DNA from: Seohaeicola zhoushanensis
Lineage (GTDB): Bacteria; Pseudomonadota; Alphaproteobacteria; Rhodobacterales; Rhodobacteraceae
DNA length: 64,000 nt
Assembly: GCF_014656415.1 (NCBI RefSeq)
Contig: NZ_BNCJ01000008.1
Span: 117,605-181,604 of the forward strand
Direction of reading: 5' to 3'
Made by a program: the position numbers and the translations under genes. Every line of letters begins with the position of its first letter. The stretch's first letter is position 1. This document shows, in pieces, positions 34,570-43,898 of this stretch. Below the pieces are notes generated by a model. That model worked only from the letters and a program-made list of their open reading frames with translations. It did no database searches and was not told the DNA's origin.

Positions 34570-36961
34570 GGGCAAAGACCTTCAGCAGGTCGGCCGGCGG
34601 CAGGCGGCGCAGGCGGGTGGCGGGCAGGGCGGCGGCCAGCGCCCCGGCCAGCAGGGCCAGCGCCAGCAGGCGCAACCAGTCGAGCGGGAAGAGATACATC
34701 GGCAGCTGCCAGCCGAAGGCAGTCACGTTGATGACATCCAGCAGCACCTTGGCCAGAACCAGCCCCAGCGGCAGGGCCAGCAGGGCCGTCAGCCCGGCCA
34801 GCGCCAGGCTGCGCAGGATCTCGATCCGGGCCAGCGCCTTGCGGGTCATGCCCATGGCCCAGACCGGGGCGACATGGGGCAGCCGCATGGTCCAGAGCGT
34901 GAGCAGGCTGGTCAGGATGGCAAAGCCCGCGACGCCCAGCGTCAGGACATTCAGCGCGGCGGTGACCACGAAGGTCTTCTCGAAGATCGCCAGCGAGGCG
35001 GCCTTGACCGCCGCATTGTCGACCACCGAGGTCTCGGGCAGGTCGAAGGCCGCGCGCAGCTCGGCGGCCAGGGTGGGGGCCTTCTCGGGGGCGATGCGAA
35101 TGCCGAACTGGCGGTTGGGGACATTGGGCACATGGGCAAGCAGGGCGGGCATGGCGACGATCGCCTGCGCGTTGGGGTTGCCATAGTCGGAATAGACGCC
35201 GACCACCTCGGCCTGCCAGCCGGGGCCTAGGGTCAGCGTCGTCCCCGGCCAGAGGCCCTCGCGGCGGGCCAGCTGCTCGTTGACCAGAACGCCGGTACTG
35301 TCCGCGACCCGGTCCCAGCCGCCCGGCGCGGCGGCGATGATCGGCCAGTTGTCGCGGTAGGTCGCATGGTCGACGATGCCATAGATCCGCCCCGGCGCGC
35401 CGGCCAGCTCGGCCTCGGCATAGCGGATCGGCAGGACCGCCTCGGTGCGCGGCCTCAGCCAGTCTTCCAGCGCCGCGCCCTGCCTGTCGCTCTCGGCATA
35501 GATGTAAAGCTCGGAGGTCAGCCGCTGGTCGAGCCAGCCGGTGAAGGTGAGGCGGAAGCTCGACACCATGGTGCCGACGCCGACATTGGTGGCCAGCGCC
35601 AGAAGCAACGCCATCAGCGCGAGCGTCAGGCCCGGCAGCTGGGCGCGCAGGTCGGCGAGCAGCCATTGGCCGGTGACGCCCGTGGCGCACCGCCCGCCAA
35701 GCGCCAGCAGCCCGGCCAGCAGCGGGGGCAGCAGCAGCGCGGCCCCCAGCATCAGCCCGCCCAGCAGCATGAAGCCGCCCAGCAAGCCACCGACCTGCCA
35801 GAGCGCCAGCACCCCGCCCAGCATCAGCGCCGGACCCGCCAGCGCCATGCGCCAGCGCCCGCGCCGCGCGGCGCCCGACCAGGCGAGCAGGCCGGGCGCG
35901 GCGAGGATCGGCATCCGGGCCACCTTGACCACCCCCTGCACCCCCGCCAGCAGCGCGCCGCCCACCGCCATGCCAAGGCCGCTGGCCACCCAGGCCGGGC
36001 GCAGGGTCAGCCCGCCCTCGACCGGCGCGCCGTAGAGGCCGCGCAGGGTGGCGGCGACATCGGGCAGCAGCACGGCGGCGACGAAGTAGCCGAGGACGAG
36101 GCCCAGCAGCCCGGAGAGCAACGCCAGCGCCAGCAGCTCGCCCAGCACCAGCAGCGTCAGCGTGCGGGCGGGCAGGCCAAGCGCGCGCAGGGTGCGGAAC
36201 ATGGCGCGGCGCTGTTCAAAGGCGAGGCCGGCGGTGCCATGCACGATGAACAGCCCGACGGCGAAGGAAAGCAGCCCGAAGGCGGTAAGGTTCAGGTGGA
36301 AACTGTCGGTCAGCCGGGCGACGTCGCCCTGGCCGGTCTCGGAAAGCTCCAGATCGGGGGCGAGTTGCGACAGTGGCGGCAGGCCGGCGGGCTGATCGGG
36401 CAGGACAAGCAGGCGGGTGATCTCGCCCGTGCGGGCCAGCAGCCGTTCGGCGGTGCCGATATCGGTGAGGGCGACGCCCTCGGGCAGGTCGGGCGTGGTG
36501 ATGCGCGGCGGCAGGTCGGGGGCATTCGCCAGCGCCTCGGCGGTGGCGGGCGTCACGAAAAGCCGGCCGGGCGGCAGCAGGATGGCTGCGGGGTCGGTGG
36601 CGTCCGTCGTCTCGGAGGCGGGCATGACCGGATAGGTCAGCCCGTCGACGCCCAGGATCCGCAGGCTGGTCTGCCCGATGCGCGTGCGCCCCTCCAGCAC
36701 CGGCGAGACCTGCCAGCCGGCGCGGCGCAGCGCGACATAGGTGGCGAGCGGGATCGCCCCGCTGCGCGCCTTCAGCACCAGGCCGGCATCGCCGCCCAGC
36801 TGCGCGGCGGCGCGGGCATAGCTGGCGCGCGCCTCGGCATTGATCGCCTGCACCGCAGACCAGAGCGCGGTGGCCAGCGCCAGCCCCAGCACCAGCGTGG
36901 CGAACTGCCCCGGCTGGCGGCGCCAGTGCGACAGCAGCGCGCCAAGCGCGGCGGCGATCAC
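34559..36961 (-). CDS. FtsX-like ABC permease, large two-domain type
   Basis: 800 residues, with about 8-10 membrane helices in two FtsX modules (residues about 230-400 and 660-790) and periplasmic MacB-type domains. The N-terminal SHWRRQPGQFATLVLGLALATALW and repeated LLVLGELLALALLSGLLGLVLGYF pattern are visible. Together with the ATPase gene upstream (4-bp overlap) and the lipocalin, it forms an AttEFGH-like exporter, probably moving lipids or lipoproteins across the inner membrane. Confidence 0.88.
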   Translation of the reverse strand: MIAAALGALLSHWRRQPGQFATLVLGLALATALWSAVQAINAEARASYARAAAQLGGDAGLVLKARSGAIPLATYVALRRAGWQVSPVLEGRTRIGQTSLRILGVDGLTYPVMPASETTDATDPAAILLPPGRLFVTPATAEALANAPDLPPRITTPDLPEGVALTDIGTAERLLARTGEITRLLVLPDQPAGLPPLSQLAPDLELSETGQGDVARLTDSFHLNLTAFGLLSFAVGLFIVHGTAGLAFEQRRAMFRTLRALGLPARTLTLLVLGELLALALLSGLLGLVLGYFVAAVLLPDVAATLRGLYGAPVEGGLTLRPAWVASGLGMAVGGALLAGVQGVVKVARMPILAAPGLLAWSGAARRGRWRMALAGPALMLGGVLALWQVGGLLGGFMLLGGLMLGAALLLPPLLAGLLALGGRCATGVTGQWLLADLRAQLPGLTLALMALLLALATNVGVGTMVSSFRLTFTGWLDQRLTSELYIYAESDRQGAALEDWLRPRTEAVLPIRYAEAELAGAPGRIYGIVDHATYRDNWPIIAAAPGGWDRVADSTGVLVNEQLARREGLWPGTTLTLGPGWQAEVVGVYSDYGNPNAQAIVAMPALLAHVPNVPNRQFGIRIAPEKAPTLAAELRAAFDLPETSVVDNAAVKAASLAIFEKTFVVTAALNVLTLGVAGFAILTSLLTLWTMRLPHVAPVWAMGMTRKALARIEILRSLALAGLTALLALPLGLVLAKVLLDVINVTAFGWQLPMYLFPLDWLRLLALALLAGALAAALPATRLRRLPPADLLKVFAHER

Positions 36962-37608
36962 CGGATGTCACCCTTGGTCAAATGGACCCGGCGCGAGAGG
37001 CGGGCGGCGATGCGCTCGGAATGGGTGACCAGCAGCAGCGCTGCGCCGGTCTCGGCCACAAGCTCCAGCATCAGGTCAAGCACCGCGTCGCCGGTCGCCT
37101 CGTCGAGGTTGCCCGTGGGTTCGTCCGCCAGCAGCAGGCGCGGGCGCAGCGCCATGGCGCGGCCGATGGCGACGCGCTGCTGCTGCCCGCCGGACAGCGT
37201 CTCGGGATAGCGGTCGGGCAGGGCGCCCAACCCCAGGCGTTCGGCCAGATGCGCCGTCCAGGCCGGATCGTGACGCCCTCCGAGCCGGGCGTGAAAGGCG
37301 AGGTTCTGCGCCACGGTCAGCGAGGGTACCAGGTTGAACTGCTGGAACACCAGCGCCACCGGCCCGCGCCGCAGCGCCGCGCGCCCGGCGTCGTCGAGCG
37401 GTGAATAGGCCTGCCCGTCGAGCCGGATCTCGCCCGCGTCGAAATGATCGAGCGCGCCGGCGAGGTGGAGCAGGGTGCTCTTGCCGCTGCCGCTCTCGCC
37501 GGTGAGCGCCAGGGTCTCGCACGCGTCGAGCCGCAGAGAGACGTGGTTCAGCACGGGCCGTTCGGCGCCGGGATAGATTCTGCTGACCTTGTCGATGTCC
37601 AGAAGCAC
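36958..37608 (-). CDS. ABC transporter ATPase (LolD/MacB-like)
   Basis: 216 residues. Walker A TGESGSGKST, signature LSGGQQQRVAIGRAM, and Walker B LLLADEPTGNLDEATG are intact, and the size matches LolD/FtsE-type subunits. It overlaps the permease gene by 4 bp. It drives the FtsX-type exporter. Confidence 0.93.
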   Translation of the reverse strand: MLLDIDKVSRIYPGAERPVLNHVSLRLDACETLALTGESGSGKSTLLHLAGALDHFDAGEIRLDGQAYSPLDDAGRAALRRGPVALVFQQFNLVPSLTVAQNLAFHARLGGRHDPAWTAHLAERLGLGALPDRYPETLSGGQQQRVAIGRAMALRPRLLLADEPTGNLDEATGDAVLDLMLELVAETGAALLLVTHSERIAARLSRRVHLTKGDIR

Positions 37609-37760
37609 GTGTTTCGCCCCTTAGGTTCGGCGGCGAGATCACACGGTTTCAAGAGCCAAGTCCACCCGATCCGGCAGCAAGGCGCTCATCTGTCGCGCGA
37701 GGCTGGCGGGCAGGGCGTGGAGTGCCTATCTTGGATCGGAACAGGTAAAGAGGTGCCGGC

Positions 37761-38081
37761 ATGGCAGGTTTCAGGAATTTGTCGCTGATCGCGGCCTTGG
37801 CGCTGGCTCTGCCGGCGGCGGCGCTGGCCGATGACACGCTGTCGCAAAGCTGCGACATGCAGGCGCGCAAGATCTCGGGCCATGTGCCGGGGCTGATCCC
37901 GCCGGTGAGCATGGGGCCGCTGACGCTGAAGATCACCGGAGAGGTTGCCGTTGGCGTCAGCAACACCCGCGGCGCCTTCGTGGGCACGCCGGATCGCGGT
38001 GCGGGGCAGCGCATGATGCGCCGCGACCAGGCCGAAGCGGAATACAAGCGCCTCTACGCGGATTGCATGGCGGGGCGCTGA
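37761..38081 (+). CDS. Small exported protein
   Basis: 106 residues: signal peptide (LSLIAALALALPAAALA) followed by an acidic/neutral 80-residue domain with two cysteines (QSCDMQ and YADCMAGR). No family recognised. It is divergent from the ABC gene and convergent with the deacetylase gene (4-bp gap). The ATG at 37761 has AGAGG about 8 bases upstream. Confidence 0.7.
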   Translation: MAGFRNLSLIAALALALPAAALADDTLSQSCDMQARKISGHVPGLIPPVSMGPLTLKITGEVAVGVSNTRGAFVGTPDRGAGQRMMRRDQAEAEYKRLYADCMAGR

Positions 38082-38084
38082 GCC

Positions 38085-39203
38085 TCAGACCTGGACCTTG
38101 AGCCGGCCCGCCAGCTGCGCGGTCCGGCTGCGGACGCTGTCGCGGATCGCCCCAGTCCGGGGCGCATCGCGCAGCGTATCGAACCAATTAGGTGGCGGCG
38201 TGCGCCCGGCGCGGCGGGTCCAGCTGAGCGCGCGCAGCACCGCCTGCGCCTCGGGCGGCAGGTGTTCGGGGATCTCGAAGCCGTTCATCGTCGCCCAGAC
38301 GCCGGTCCAGAGCCGCCCGACCGACCAGGGGTTATAACCGCCGCCGCCCAGCACGAGGAAACGCGGCGCCAGCGCAGCCAGCGCGCGCACCGTTGCCCAA
38401 TGCGCGTTGTTCGACAGCGCGAGGCGCGAGAGCGGGTCTTCCTCGACCGCATCCGCCCCGCATTGCAGCACCACCACCTGCGGGCGATGCGCCGCGACGG
38501 CGGGCAGGATCACCTGGTCGAGCGCGAGGGCGAATTCATCGTCGTTGAGGTCGCGCGGCAAGGGCAGGTTGAAGACATTGCCCGCGCCGCGATCGCTCAG
38601 CGCGCCGGTGAAGGGCCAGCGGCCTTCCTCGTGAGTCGAAACCAGCAGCACCTCGGGATCCTCGGCAAAAGCCGCTTCGACACCGTCGCAGTGATGCGCG
38701 TCGATATCCACATAGGCGATGCGGCTCAGCCCGCGCCGGCGCAGCGCCAGGATCGCCAGCACCGGGTCGTTGAAATAGCAAAAGCCGTTGGCGCGGTCGG
38801 GCATCCCGTGATGGGTGCCTCCGCCGGGGTGGTAGACGGTATGCCCCGCCGCCACCAGCTCGGCCGCCAGCAGCGCCCCGCCCGCGCCGGTGGCGGGGCG
38901 GCGGAACATCTCGGGGTAGATCGGGTTCGACAGCGTGCCGAGCCCGTGGCGCTGGCGCACCTCCTCGCTCACGCTCTGGCTCGCCTCGGCGGCCTGCAGG
39001 GCCGCGACGTATTCGGGTGTGTGAAAGGCGGTCAGTCCGGCCGGGCGCAGGCGCGGGCTGGTGCGATAATTGCCGGGGCCAAGCCAGCCCAGGGCGCGCG
39101 ATAGGTCCATGACCGTCGGCACGCGCGGGATGGCCAGCGGATGGGCGCGCCCGAAGGTCGAGCCGCGATAGATATCGTTCCCGAGGAAAAGCGGTTGTGT
39201 CAT
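38085..39203 (-). CDS. AcuC-type histone deacetylase family protein
   Basis: 372 residues from ATG at 39203; the reading frame stays open much further up to 40250 but that part lies on yihY's complement and has no coding sense. Catalytic features: HHGMPDRANGFCYFND, YVDIDAHHCDGVEAAF (zinc Asp/His), and the C-terminal GGGGYNP. The family removes acetyl groups from proteins (AcuC) or acetylpolyamines. No acetyl-CoA synthetase is adjacent. Confidence 0.9.
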   Translation of the reverse strand: MTQPLFLGNDIYRGSTFGRAHPLAIPRVPTVMDLSRALGWLGPGNYRTSPRLRPAGLTAFHTPEYVAALQAAEASQSVSEEVRQRHGLGTLSNPIYPEMFRRPATGAGGALLAAELVAAGHTVYHPGGGTHHGMPDRANGFCYFNDPVLAILALRRRGLSRIAYVDIDAHHCDGVEAAFAEDPEVLLVSTHEEGRWPFTGALSDRGAGNVFNLPLPRDLNDDEFALALDQVILPAVAAHRPQVVVLQCGADAVEEDPLSRLALSNNAHWATVRALAALAPRFLVLGGGGYNPWSVGRLWTGVWATMNGFEIPEHLPPEAQAVLRALSWTRRAGRTPPPNWFDTLRDAPRTGAIRDSVRSRTAQLAGRLKVQV

Positions 39204-39284
39204 CAATGCGATGCTGCCGGGAATTTCGCCTCGGCGCAATCGCCCGCTGTGGTCACGACGCTGCGCCGCGGCTAGATTTTGCAT

Positions 39285-40145
39285 ATGAGCCCCGTGCCGC
39301 ATCCTATCACCCCCGCCGACCTGCCGTTGGTCCTCTGGACAGCGCTGCGCCGGTTCGAGCGCAACGGCGGCTGGACGCTGGCAAGCCACGTGGCGATGTC
39401 GCTGATGCTGGCGCTGTTCCCCTTCTTCCTCTTCGTGGTGGCGCTGGCCGGCGCGCTGTCGAGCGAGCCGAACGTCGATCAATTGACCGGGCTGATCCTG
39501 TCGCTCTGGCCCGATGCGATCGGCGCGCCGGTGGTGGCCGAGCTGCGCGCGGTCCTGGCCAATGGCAGCGTGCAGCTGGTGACGCTGGGTGGGGCGCTGG
39601 CGCTCTACTTCGCCTCGAACGGGGTTGATGCGGTGCGGCTGGCGATCACCCGCGCCTATCGCGACATCGACCCGCGCCCGTTCTGGAAGACCCGCGCGCT
39701 CTGCCTGGCCTTCGTGCTGGTGGGCGGCACCGTGCTGCTGGCCGGGTTGACCTTCGGCGTCGGCCTGCCGGCCTATTTCCACCTGATCGCCGAACGTATC
39801 CCCGACCCCTACGGCACCTGGTTCGAGAACCGTGTGCTGAAGACGGCGGTGGTCGTGCTGCTCCTGCTGCTGGGCGTCGCCGCCTGCCATATCTGGCTGC
39901 CCGGAATGCGGCACCGCTTTGGCGAGGTCTGGCCGGGCGTGGTGCTGACCGTGCTGCTCTGGTTCGGCGCGGTCTGGGGCTTTTCCTATTACATGCAGTA
40001 TTTCGCCAATTACAGCGCCACCTACGCCGGCCTCGCCGGGGCGATGGCGGCGCTGATCTTCCTCTACCTGATCGGCGCGATCCTGATCCTGGGGGCAGAG
40101 TTCAACGCCGCCCTGCTGCGCCGGCGCGACGGGATAGAGGACTGA
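39285..40145 (+). CDS. YihY/BrkB family membrane protein
   Basis: 286 residues from ATG at 39285. About six transmembrane segments: SLMLALFPFFLFVVALAGALS, VTLGGALALYFASNGVDAVR, FVLVGGTVLLAGLTFGV, VVVLLLLLGVAACHIW, VVLTVLLWFGAVWGF, and the C-terminal LAGAMAALIFLYLIGAILILGAEFNA. Size and helix pattern fit the YihY family of unknown function (not RNase BN, as formerly annotated). Confidence 0.9.
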   Translation: MSPVPHPITPADLPLVLWTALRRFERNGGWTLASHVAMSLMLALFPFFLFVVALAGALSSEPNVDQLTGLILSLWPDAIGAPVVAELRAVLANGSVQLVTLGGALALYFASNGVDAVRLAITRAYRDIDPRPFWKTRALCLAFVLVGGTVLLAGLTFGVGLPAYFHLIAERIPDPYGTWFENRVLKTAVVVLLLLLGVAACHIWLPGMRHRFGEVWPGVVLTVLLWFGAVWGFSYYMQYFANYSATYAGLAGAMAALIFLYLIGAILILGAEFNAALLRRRDGIED

Positions 40146-40253
40146 ACCCGGCCGCGAAAAGACCCTGACGCCGCCGTCGCCCTGCCACGGCACCGGCACA
40201 ATCGGCGCGCACTCTGCCGGCGTTCCACCTGCCGGGCCGAGGGAGGCCAAGCG

Positions 40254-40487
40254 ATGACGATCATGGTGATGCCCGAACGCCGGGGCGTGCTGTTCGAGAT
40301 GCCGCGCCGCCAGAACATCTCGGAGGTGTCGCAGCGCCGGATCAGCGCCCAGGCGCGTGACGCAGCCGAGGCGGCGGCCTTCCTGTCCTCGGCGCTGGGG
40401 TCCTGGAGCCTGCCCGAGACGGCCCCCGAAACCTCAGCCCCGGAACCCCGTAGCGACGACGAATTTTTCCGAGCTGTCGGCGCGTGA
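40254..40487 (+). CDS. Small hypothetical protein overlapping rlmE
   Basis: 77 residues. ATG at 40254 has GGGAGG eight bases upstream. The N-terminus [19 protein letters not shown] is followed by a charged part with alanines; the end ([14 protein letters not shown]) lies over the 3' end of rlmE for 54 bp, antisense. The protein has no recognised family; the SD is a good sign but the reading frame could be spurious. Confidence 0.45.
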   Translation: MTIMVMPERRGVLFEMPRRQNISEVSQRRISAQARDAAEAAAFLSSALGSWSLPETAPETSAPEPRSDDEFFRAVGA

Positions 40488-41135
40488 GGCCGGCGGCTTG
40501 ACGTTCACCACCTTGGTGAACTTCTGCTTGAGCAGCTTCTGCAACTCGCCCTCGGCCCCACCGGCCAGCACCTTGGCGACGAAGGTGCCGCCTTCCGACA
40601 GCACTTCGAAGGCGAAATGCGCCGCGGCATCGCAGAGCGCGATGATACGCAGGTGGTCGGTCTGCTTGTGGCCCGAGGCCGAGGCCGCCATGTCGGACAT
40701 CACCACGTCGGCCTGGCCGCCGAGCCATTCCTTGACCTTCTCGTCGGCATCGTCCTCCATGAAGTCGAGCTGGTGGATCTCGGCCCCGGCAATCGGCTCG
40801 ACTTCCTGCAGGTCGACGCCGATGATGCGTCCGACCGCCTTGCCCGACTTCTCACCCAGCGCGTTGATGCGCGGCACCGCCACCTGCAGCCAGCCGCCCG
40901 GCGCGCAGCCGAGGTCGACGACGCGGGCGCCGGGGACGAGGAAGCGGAACTTGTCGTCGAGCTCCATGATCTTGAAGGCGGCGCGGCCGCGAAAGCCCTC
41001 GGCGCGGGCGCGGCTCACGTAGGGGTCGTTCAGCTGGCGCTGCAACCACATCGTCGAGGACATCTTGCGCCCCCGTGCGGTCTTTACCTTGACCGTCAGA
41101 TCGCGCTGCCCGCGCCCCGATGTGTTCTTTGCCAT
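40434..41135 (-). CDS. rlmE: 23S rRNA 2'-O-methyltransferase RlmE
   Basis: 233 residues from ATG at 41135 ([23 protein letters not shown]). It methylates U2552 of 23S rRNA. SAM motif [15 protein letters not shown], the catalytic K-D-K-E features ([38 protein letters not shown]) are clear. The family is often downstream of ppx/gppA, as here. A possible earlier start is not supported. Confidence 0.95.
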   Translation of the reverse strand: MAKNTSGRGQRDLTVKVKTARGRKMSSTMWLQRQLNDPYVSRARAEGFRGRAAFKIMELDDKFRFLVPGARVVDLGCAPGGWLQVAVPRINALGEKSGKAVGRIIGVDLQEVEPIAGAEIHQLDFMEDDADEKVKEWLGGQADVVMSDMAASASGHKQTDHLRIIALCDAAAHFAFEVLSEGGTFVAKVLAGGAEGELQKLLKQKFTKVVNVKPPASRADSSEKFVVATGFRG

Positions 41136-41213
41136 CCGACATCCCCTTTCCGGTCCAGCCATAGTGCCGTCGCGGCGCGCACACAAGCCGATGCGGCCTT
41201 GGCGGGCAGGGTG

Positions 41214-41260
41214 CAAAAGTCTCAACGAGACTTTTGCCAAGACTTTCCTGGAAAGTCTTG
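41214..41260 (-). terminator. Two tandem hairpins between rlmE and ppx
   Basis: CAAAAGTCTC-AAC-GAGACTTTTG (41214-41236) and CAAGACTTTC-CTG-GAAAGTCTTG (41238-41260) are two perfect 10-bp stems separated by one base, sharing the AAGTCT/AGACTTT theme. They lie 8 bp after the ppx stop, in the gap before rlmE. Probable transcript end or processing site for ppx. Confidence 0.7.
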
Positions 41261-41268
41261 GTCCCGGT

Positions 41269-42384
41269 TCAGAACGGCCCGTCTTCCAGCACGCCGTCGG
41301 CGCTCATCTGGGCGTAGAGCAGCCCCTCGCGCAGGCCGCGGTCGGCCACCGAGAGGCGGTCGGTCGGCCAGCAGCGCAGCAGCGCCTGCAGGATCGCCGA
41401 GCCCGACATGATCAGCGCCTGCCGGTCCTCGCCGATGCGCGGATCCTTGAGCCGGCCGGCGGGGCCGAGCGCGAGATAGCGGCGGATCACCGCGTCGATC
41501 TGGTCCGAGGTCATCCGCAACCCGTCGACCTTGGTGCGGTCATAGCGCTTGAGGCCGAGGTGGCTGGCCGCCACCGTCGTCACCGTGCCCGAGGTGCCGA
41601 CGATCTGGAACTGGCCGCGCCGGGCGATATCGTCGCGGTAGGGCGCGAATTCGGCGAGGTTTTCCTCGAAATGCCAGCTCATAAGCGCGAAACGCGCGGC
41701 ATCGTCCTCGACGTCCGAGAACTGGTCGCGCAGCGTCGCAACGCCGAGCGGGACCGAGATCCAGTCGACCACGCGCGCCGCCGGAAACGGGCTCTCGGGC
41801 GGGTGAAACCCGGCGTGCAGCCGCATGATCGCGCGGGGGCGGTCGCGATTCGGCACGTTGGTCAGGTCGATCCAGACCAACTCGGTGGAACCGCCGCCGA
41901 TGTCGACCACCAGCAACTGGTCGGTGCGCGTCGAGACCAGCGGCGCGCATGAGATCACCGCCAGGCGCGCCTCCTCCTCGGGCTGGATCACTTCCAGCGC
42001 CATACCGGTCTCGTGGCGCACCATCTGGATGAACTCGCCGGCGTTGCGGGCGCGGCGGCAGGCCTCGGTGGTGACCAGCCGCATCCGGCTGACTTTGTTG
42101 CGCTTCAGCTTCTGCTGGCAGATCCGCAACGCCTGGACGGTGCGCGCCATCGACGAGCGCGACAGGCGGCCTGTGCGCTCGAGTCCGCTGCCCAGCTGGA
42201 CAGATTTGGAAAAGCTGTCGACCACATGAAAGCCGCTGCCCTTGGGCTGGGCGATCAGCATTCGACAACTGTTCGTTCCGAGGTCCAGGGCCGCATAGAG
42301 TTCGGCCGGATCCGGTGGTTCTGGCGCGGGGCTTTCGACCGCTTTCGGAAAAGCGCCCGCACCGTAGCGACGCCTGGGCGCCAT
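41269..42384 (-). CDS. Ppx/GppA family exopolyphosphatase
   Basis: 371 residues from ATG at 42384. The ASKHA ATP-fold motifs are seen: [16 protein letters not shown] (N-terminal phosphate 1), [13 protein letters not shown] (phosphate 2), and [12 protein letters not shown]. The family hydrolyses polyphosphate or (p)ppGpp. Upstream of rlmE on the same strand; the longer frame to 42540 has no homology. Confidence 0.9.
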   Translation of the reverse strand: MAPRRRYGAGAFPKAVESPAPEPPDPAELYAALDLGTNSCRMLIAQPKGSGFHVVDSFSKSVQLGSGLERTGRLSRSSMARTVQALRICQQKLKRNKVSRMRLVTTEACRRARNAGEFIQMVRHETGMALEVIQPEEEARLAVISCAPLVSTRTDQLLVVDIGGGSTELVWIDLTNVPNRDRPRAIMRLHAGFHPPESPFPAARVVDWISVPLGVATLRDQFSDVEDDAARFALMSWHFEENLAEFAPYRDDIARRGQFQIVGTSGTVTTVAASHLGLKRYDRTKVDGLRMTSDQIDAVIRRYLALGPAGRLKDPRIGEDRQALIMSGSAILQALLRCWPTDRLSVADRGLREGLLYAQMSADGVLEDGPF

Positions 42385-42638
42385 GAGCACGCCCTCCGAT
42401 TTCGAGTTGCCTTCACAATAGGGAGCCGCCCCCATCCGCGCAAGAGATCGTTTGGGCGCTAACGTAACTCCGGACGGCTGACGTTGCAGCAATCGCGCCA
42501 ACAGCCCTTGGCACAGGCACAGGCGCCGGGGGCGTGGCAAGGAGGGGCAGGTCGCGACTATGGTTCGTTATGTCGAAAACGGCGCGCGATGTCGCCGCAA
42601 GCTGCCCTAAGTAGGGCCATGGGATAGGGAATCAGACG

Positions 42639-42935
42639 ATGCCGGATGTCACGATTGTGTATTGGCGGGATATTCCGGCGCAGGTCATTGTCGGCAAGGG
42701 CCGGCGCGGGGCGAAGCGGCAACTGCCCGAGCGTTTCGAGCAGGCAATCGACCGGGCCGCGATGAAGGCGAATGCGCGCGACACGGACGCCTACCTGGCC
42801 GAGTGGCGCAAGGGCGAGCCCTACCAGGTGGAGGGCGAGCCGGAGGCGGTGGCCGAGGCGGAAGCCGCCCGGCTGGCCGCGGAATACGACGCCGGGAAGA
42901 TCAAGGCGTTGATCGACAACGACGGATGGGCATGA
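42639..42935 (+). CDS. Virul-Fac domain protein
   Basis: 98 residues (PDVTIVYWRDIPAQVIVGKGRRGAKRQLPERFEQAIDRAAMKA) of the family annotated virulence factor (Virul-Fac). In alphaproteobacteria it is found beside folate enzymes; the role is unclear. It begins a three-gene unit, 26 bp before the MetF-like start. AGGGA lies about 10 bases upstream. Confidence 0.85.
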   Translation: MPDVTIVYWRDIPAQVIVGKGRRGAKRQLPERFEQAIDRAAMKANARDTDAYLAEWRKGEPYQVEGEPEAVAEAEAARLAAEYDAGKIKALIDNDGWA

Positions 42936-42961
42936 GCCCGAAGCGCTATTGGGAGGCCATG

Positions 42962-43888
42962 ATGGCTTTGTTGAACTTCAGGCGTCGCGAAACCCCGGCC
43001 GACCGCACGGCCAATGGCGCCGTCGAGGCCTTTCTGGACGGCTACTCGATCGAGGTGATGCCGCGCACCGCCGAGAAGGTGGAGGACTTCCGCACGCTGC
43101 TGCCCGAGGGCACCCGCGTCTACATCGCCCATATCGAGGGCACGCCCATTGACGACATGGTCGCGACCGCCCGGCGGCTGGCCTCGGAAGGCTACCCGGT
43201 GATGCCGCACTTTCCGGCGCGCATCATCAAGGACCGCGCGACGCTGGCCGACTGGATCGCCCGCTACCAGGGCGAGGCCGGAGTCGAGCAGGCGCTGCTG
43301 CTGGCCGGTGGCGTGGCGCAGCCGGTCGGTGAATTCGACAGCTCGATTGCGCTGATGGAAACCGGGCTGTTCGACAAGGCCGGGTTCAAGCGGCTGCACG
43401 TGGCCGGCCACCCCGAGGGCAACCGCGACATCGACCCCGACGGAAGCATGAAGAACGTCAGCCAGGCGCTTCGGTGGAAACAGAAATTCTCGGAAACCAC
43501 CGATGCCGAGATGGCGATTGCCACGCAGTTTTGCTTCGAGGCCGCGCCGATCATCCGCTGGGCCGACGATCTCAAGGCGGCCGGGATCGCGCTGCCGATC
43601 CACATCGGCATCGCCGGGCCGGCGAAGCTGCAGACGCTCATCAAGTTCGCCATCGCCTGCGGTGTCGGCCCCTCGCTGAAGGTGCTGCAGAAGCGGGCGA
43701 TGGACGTGACCAAGCTGCTGCTGCCCTACGAGCCGACCGAGGTGATCGCCGATCTGGCCGCGCACAAGGCCGCGAACCCGGATTTCAACATCACCAACGT
43801 TCACTTCTTCCCGCTGGGCGGCATCAAGACCAATGCCACCTGGGCCATCGAAAACGGCGGCGCCTCGGGGCGCCCCGCAAACGCCTGA
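42962..43888 (+). CDS. MetF-like methylenetetrahydrofolate reductase
   Basis: 308 residues from ATG at 42962, six bases after GGGAGG; an ATG at 42932 overlapping the previous gene (ATGA) is an alternative. The YIAHIEGTPIDDMVATARRLA, ATQFCFEAAPIIRWADDLKAAG and HIGIAGPA segments match the TIM barrel of MTHFR, in a short variant found next to methyltransferases. It probably supplies or oxidises methyl-H4folate for the next enzyme. Confidence 0.85.
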   Translation: MALLNFRRRETPADRTANGAVEAFLDGYSIEVMPRTAEKVEDFRTLLPEGTRVYIAHIEGTPIDDMVATARRLASEGYPVMPHFPARIIKDRATLADWIARYQGEAGVEQALLLAGGVAQPVGEFDSSIALMETGLFDKAGFKRLHVAGHPEGNRDIDPDGSMKNVSQALRWKQKFSETTDAEMAIATQFCFEAAPIIRWADDLKAAGIALPIHIGIAGPAKLQTLIKFAIACGVGPSLKVLQKRAMDVTKLLLPYEPTEVIADLAAHKAANPDFNITNVHFFPLGGIKTNATWAIENGGASGRPANA

Positions 43889-43898
43889 AAGGCCGGAC

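Noticed and set aside
39204..40250. 349-codon upstream extension of the AcuC-type deacetylase frame
   Set aside because: Lies antisense to yihY, has a composition typical of shadow frames, and the family start at 39203 is clear.
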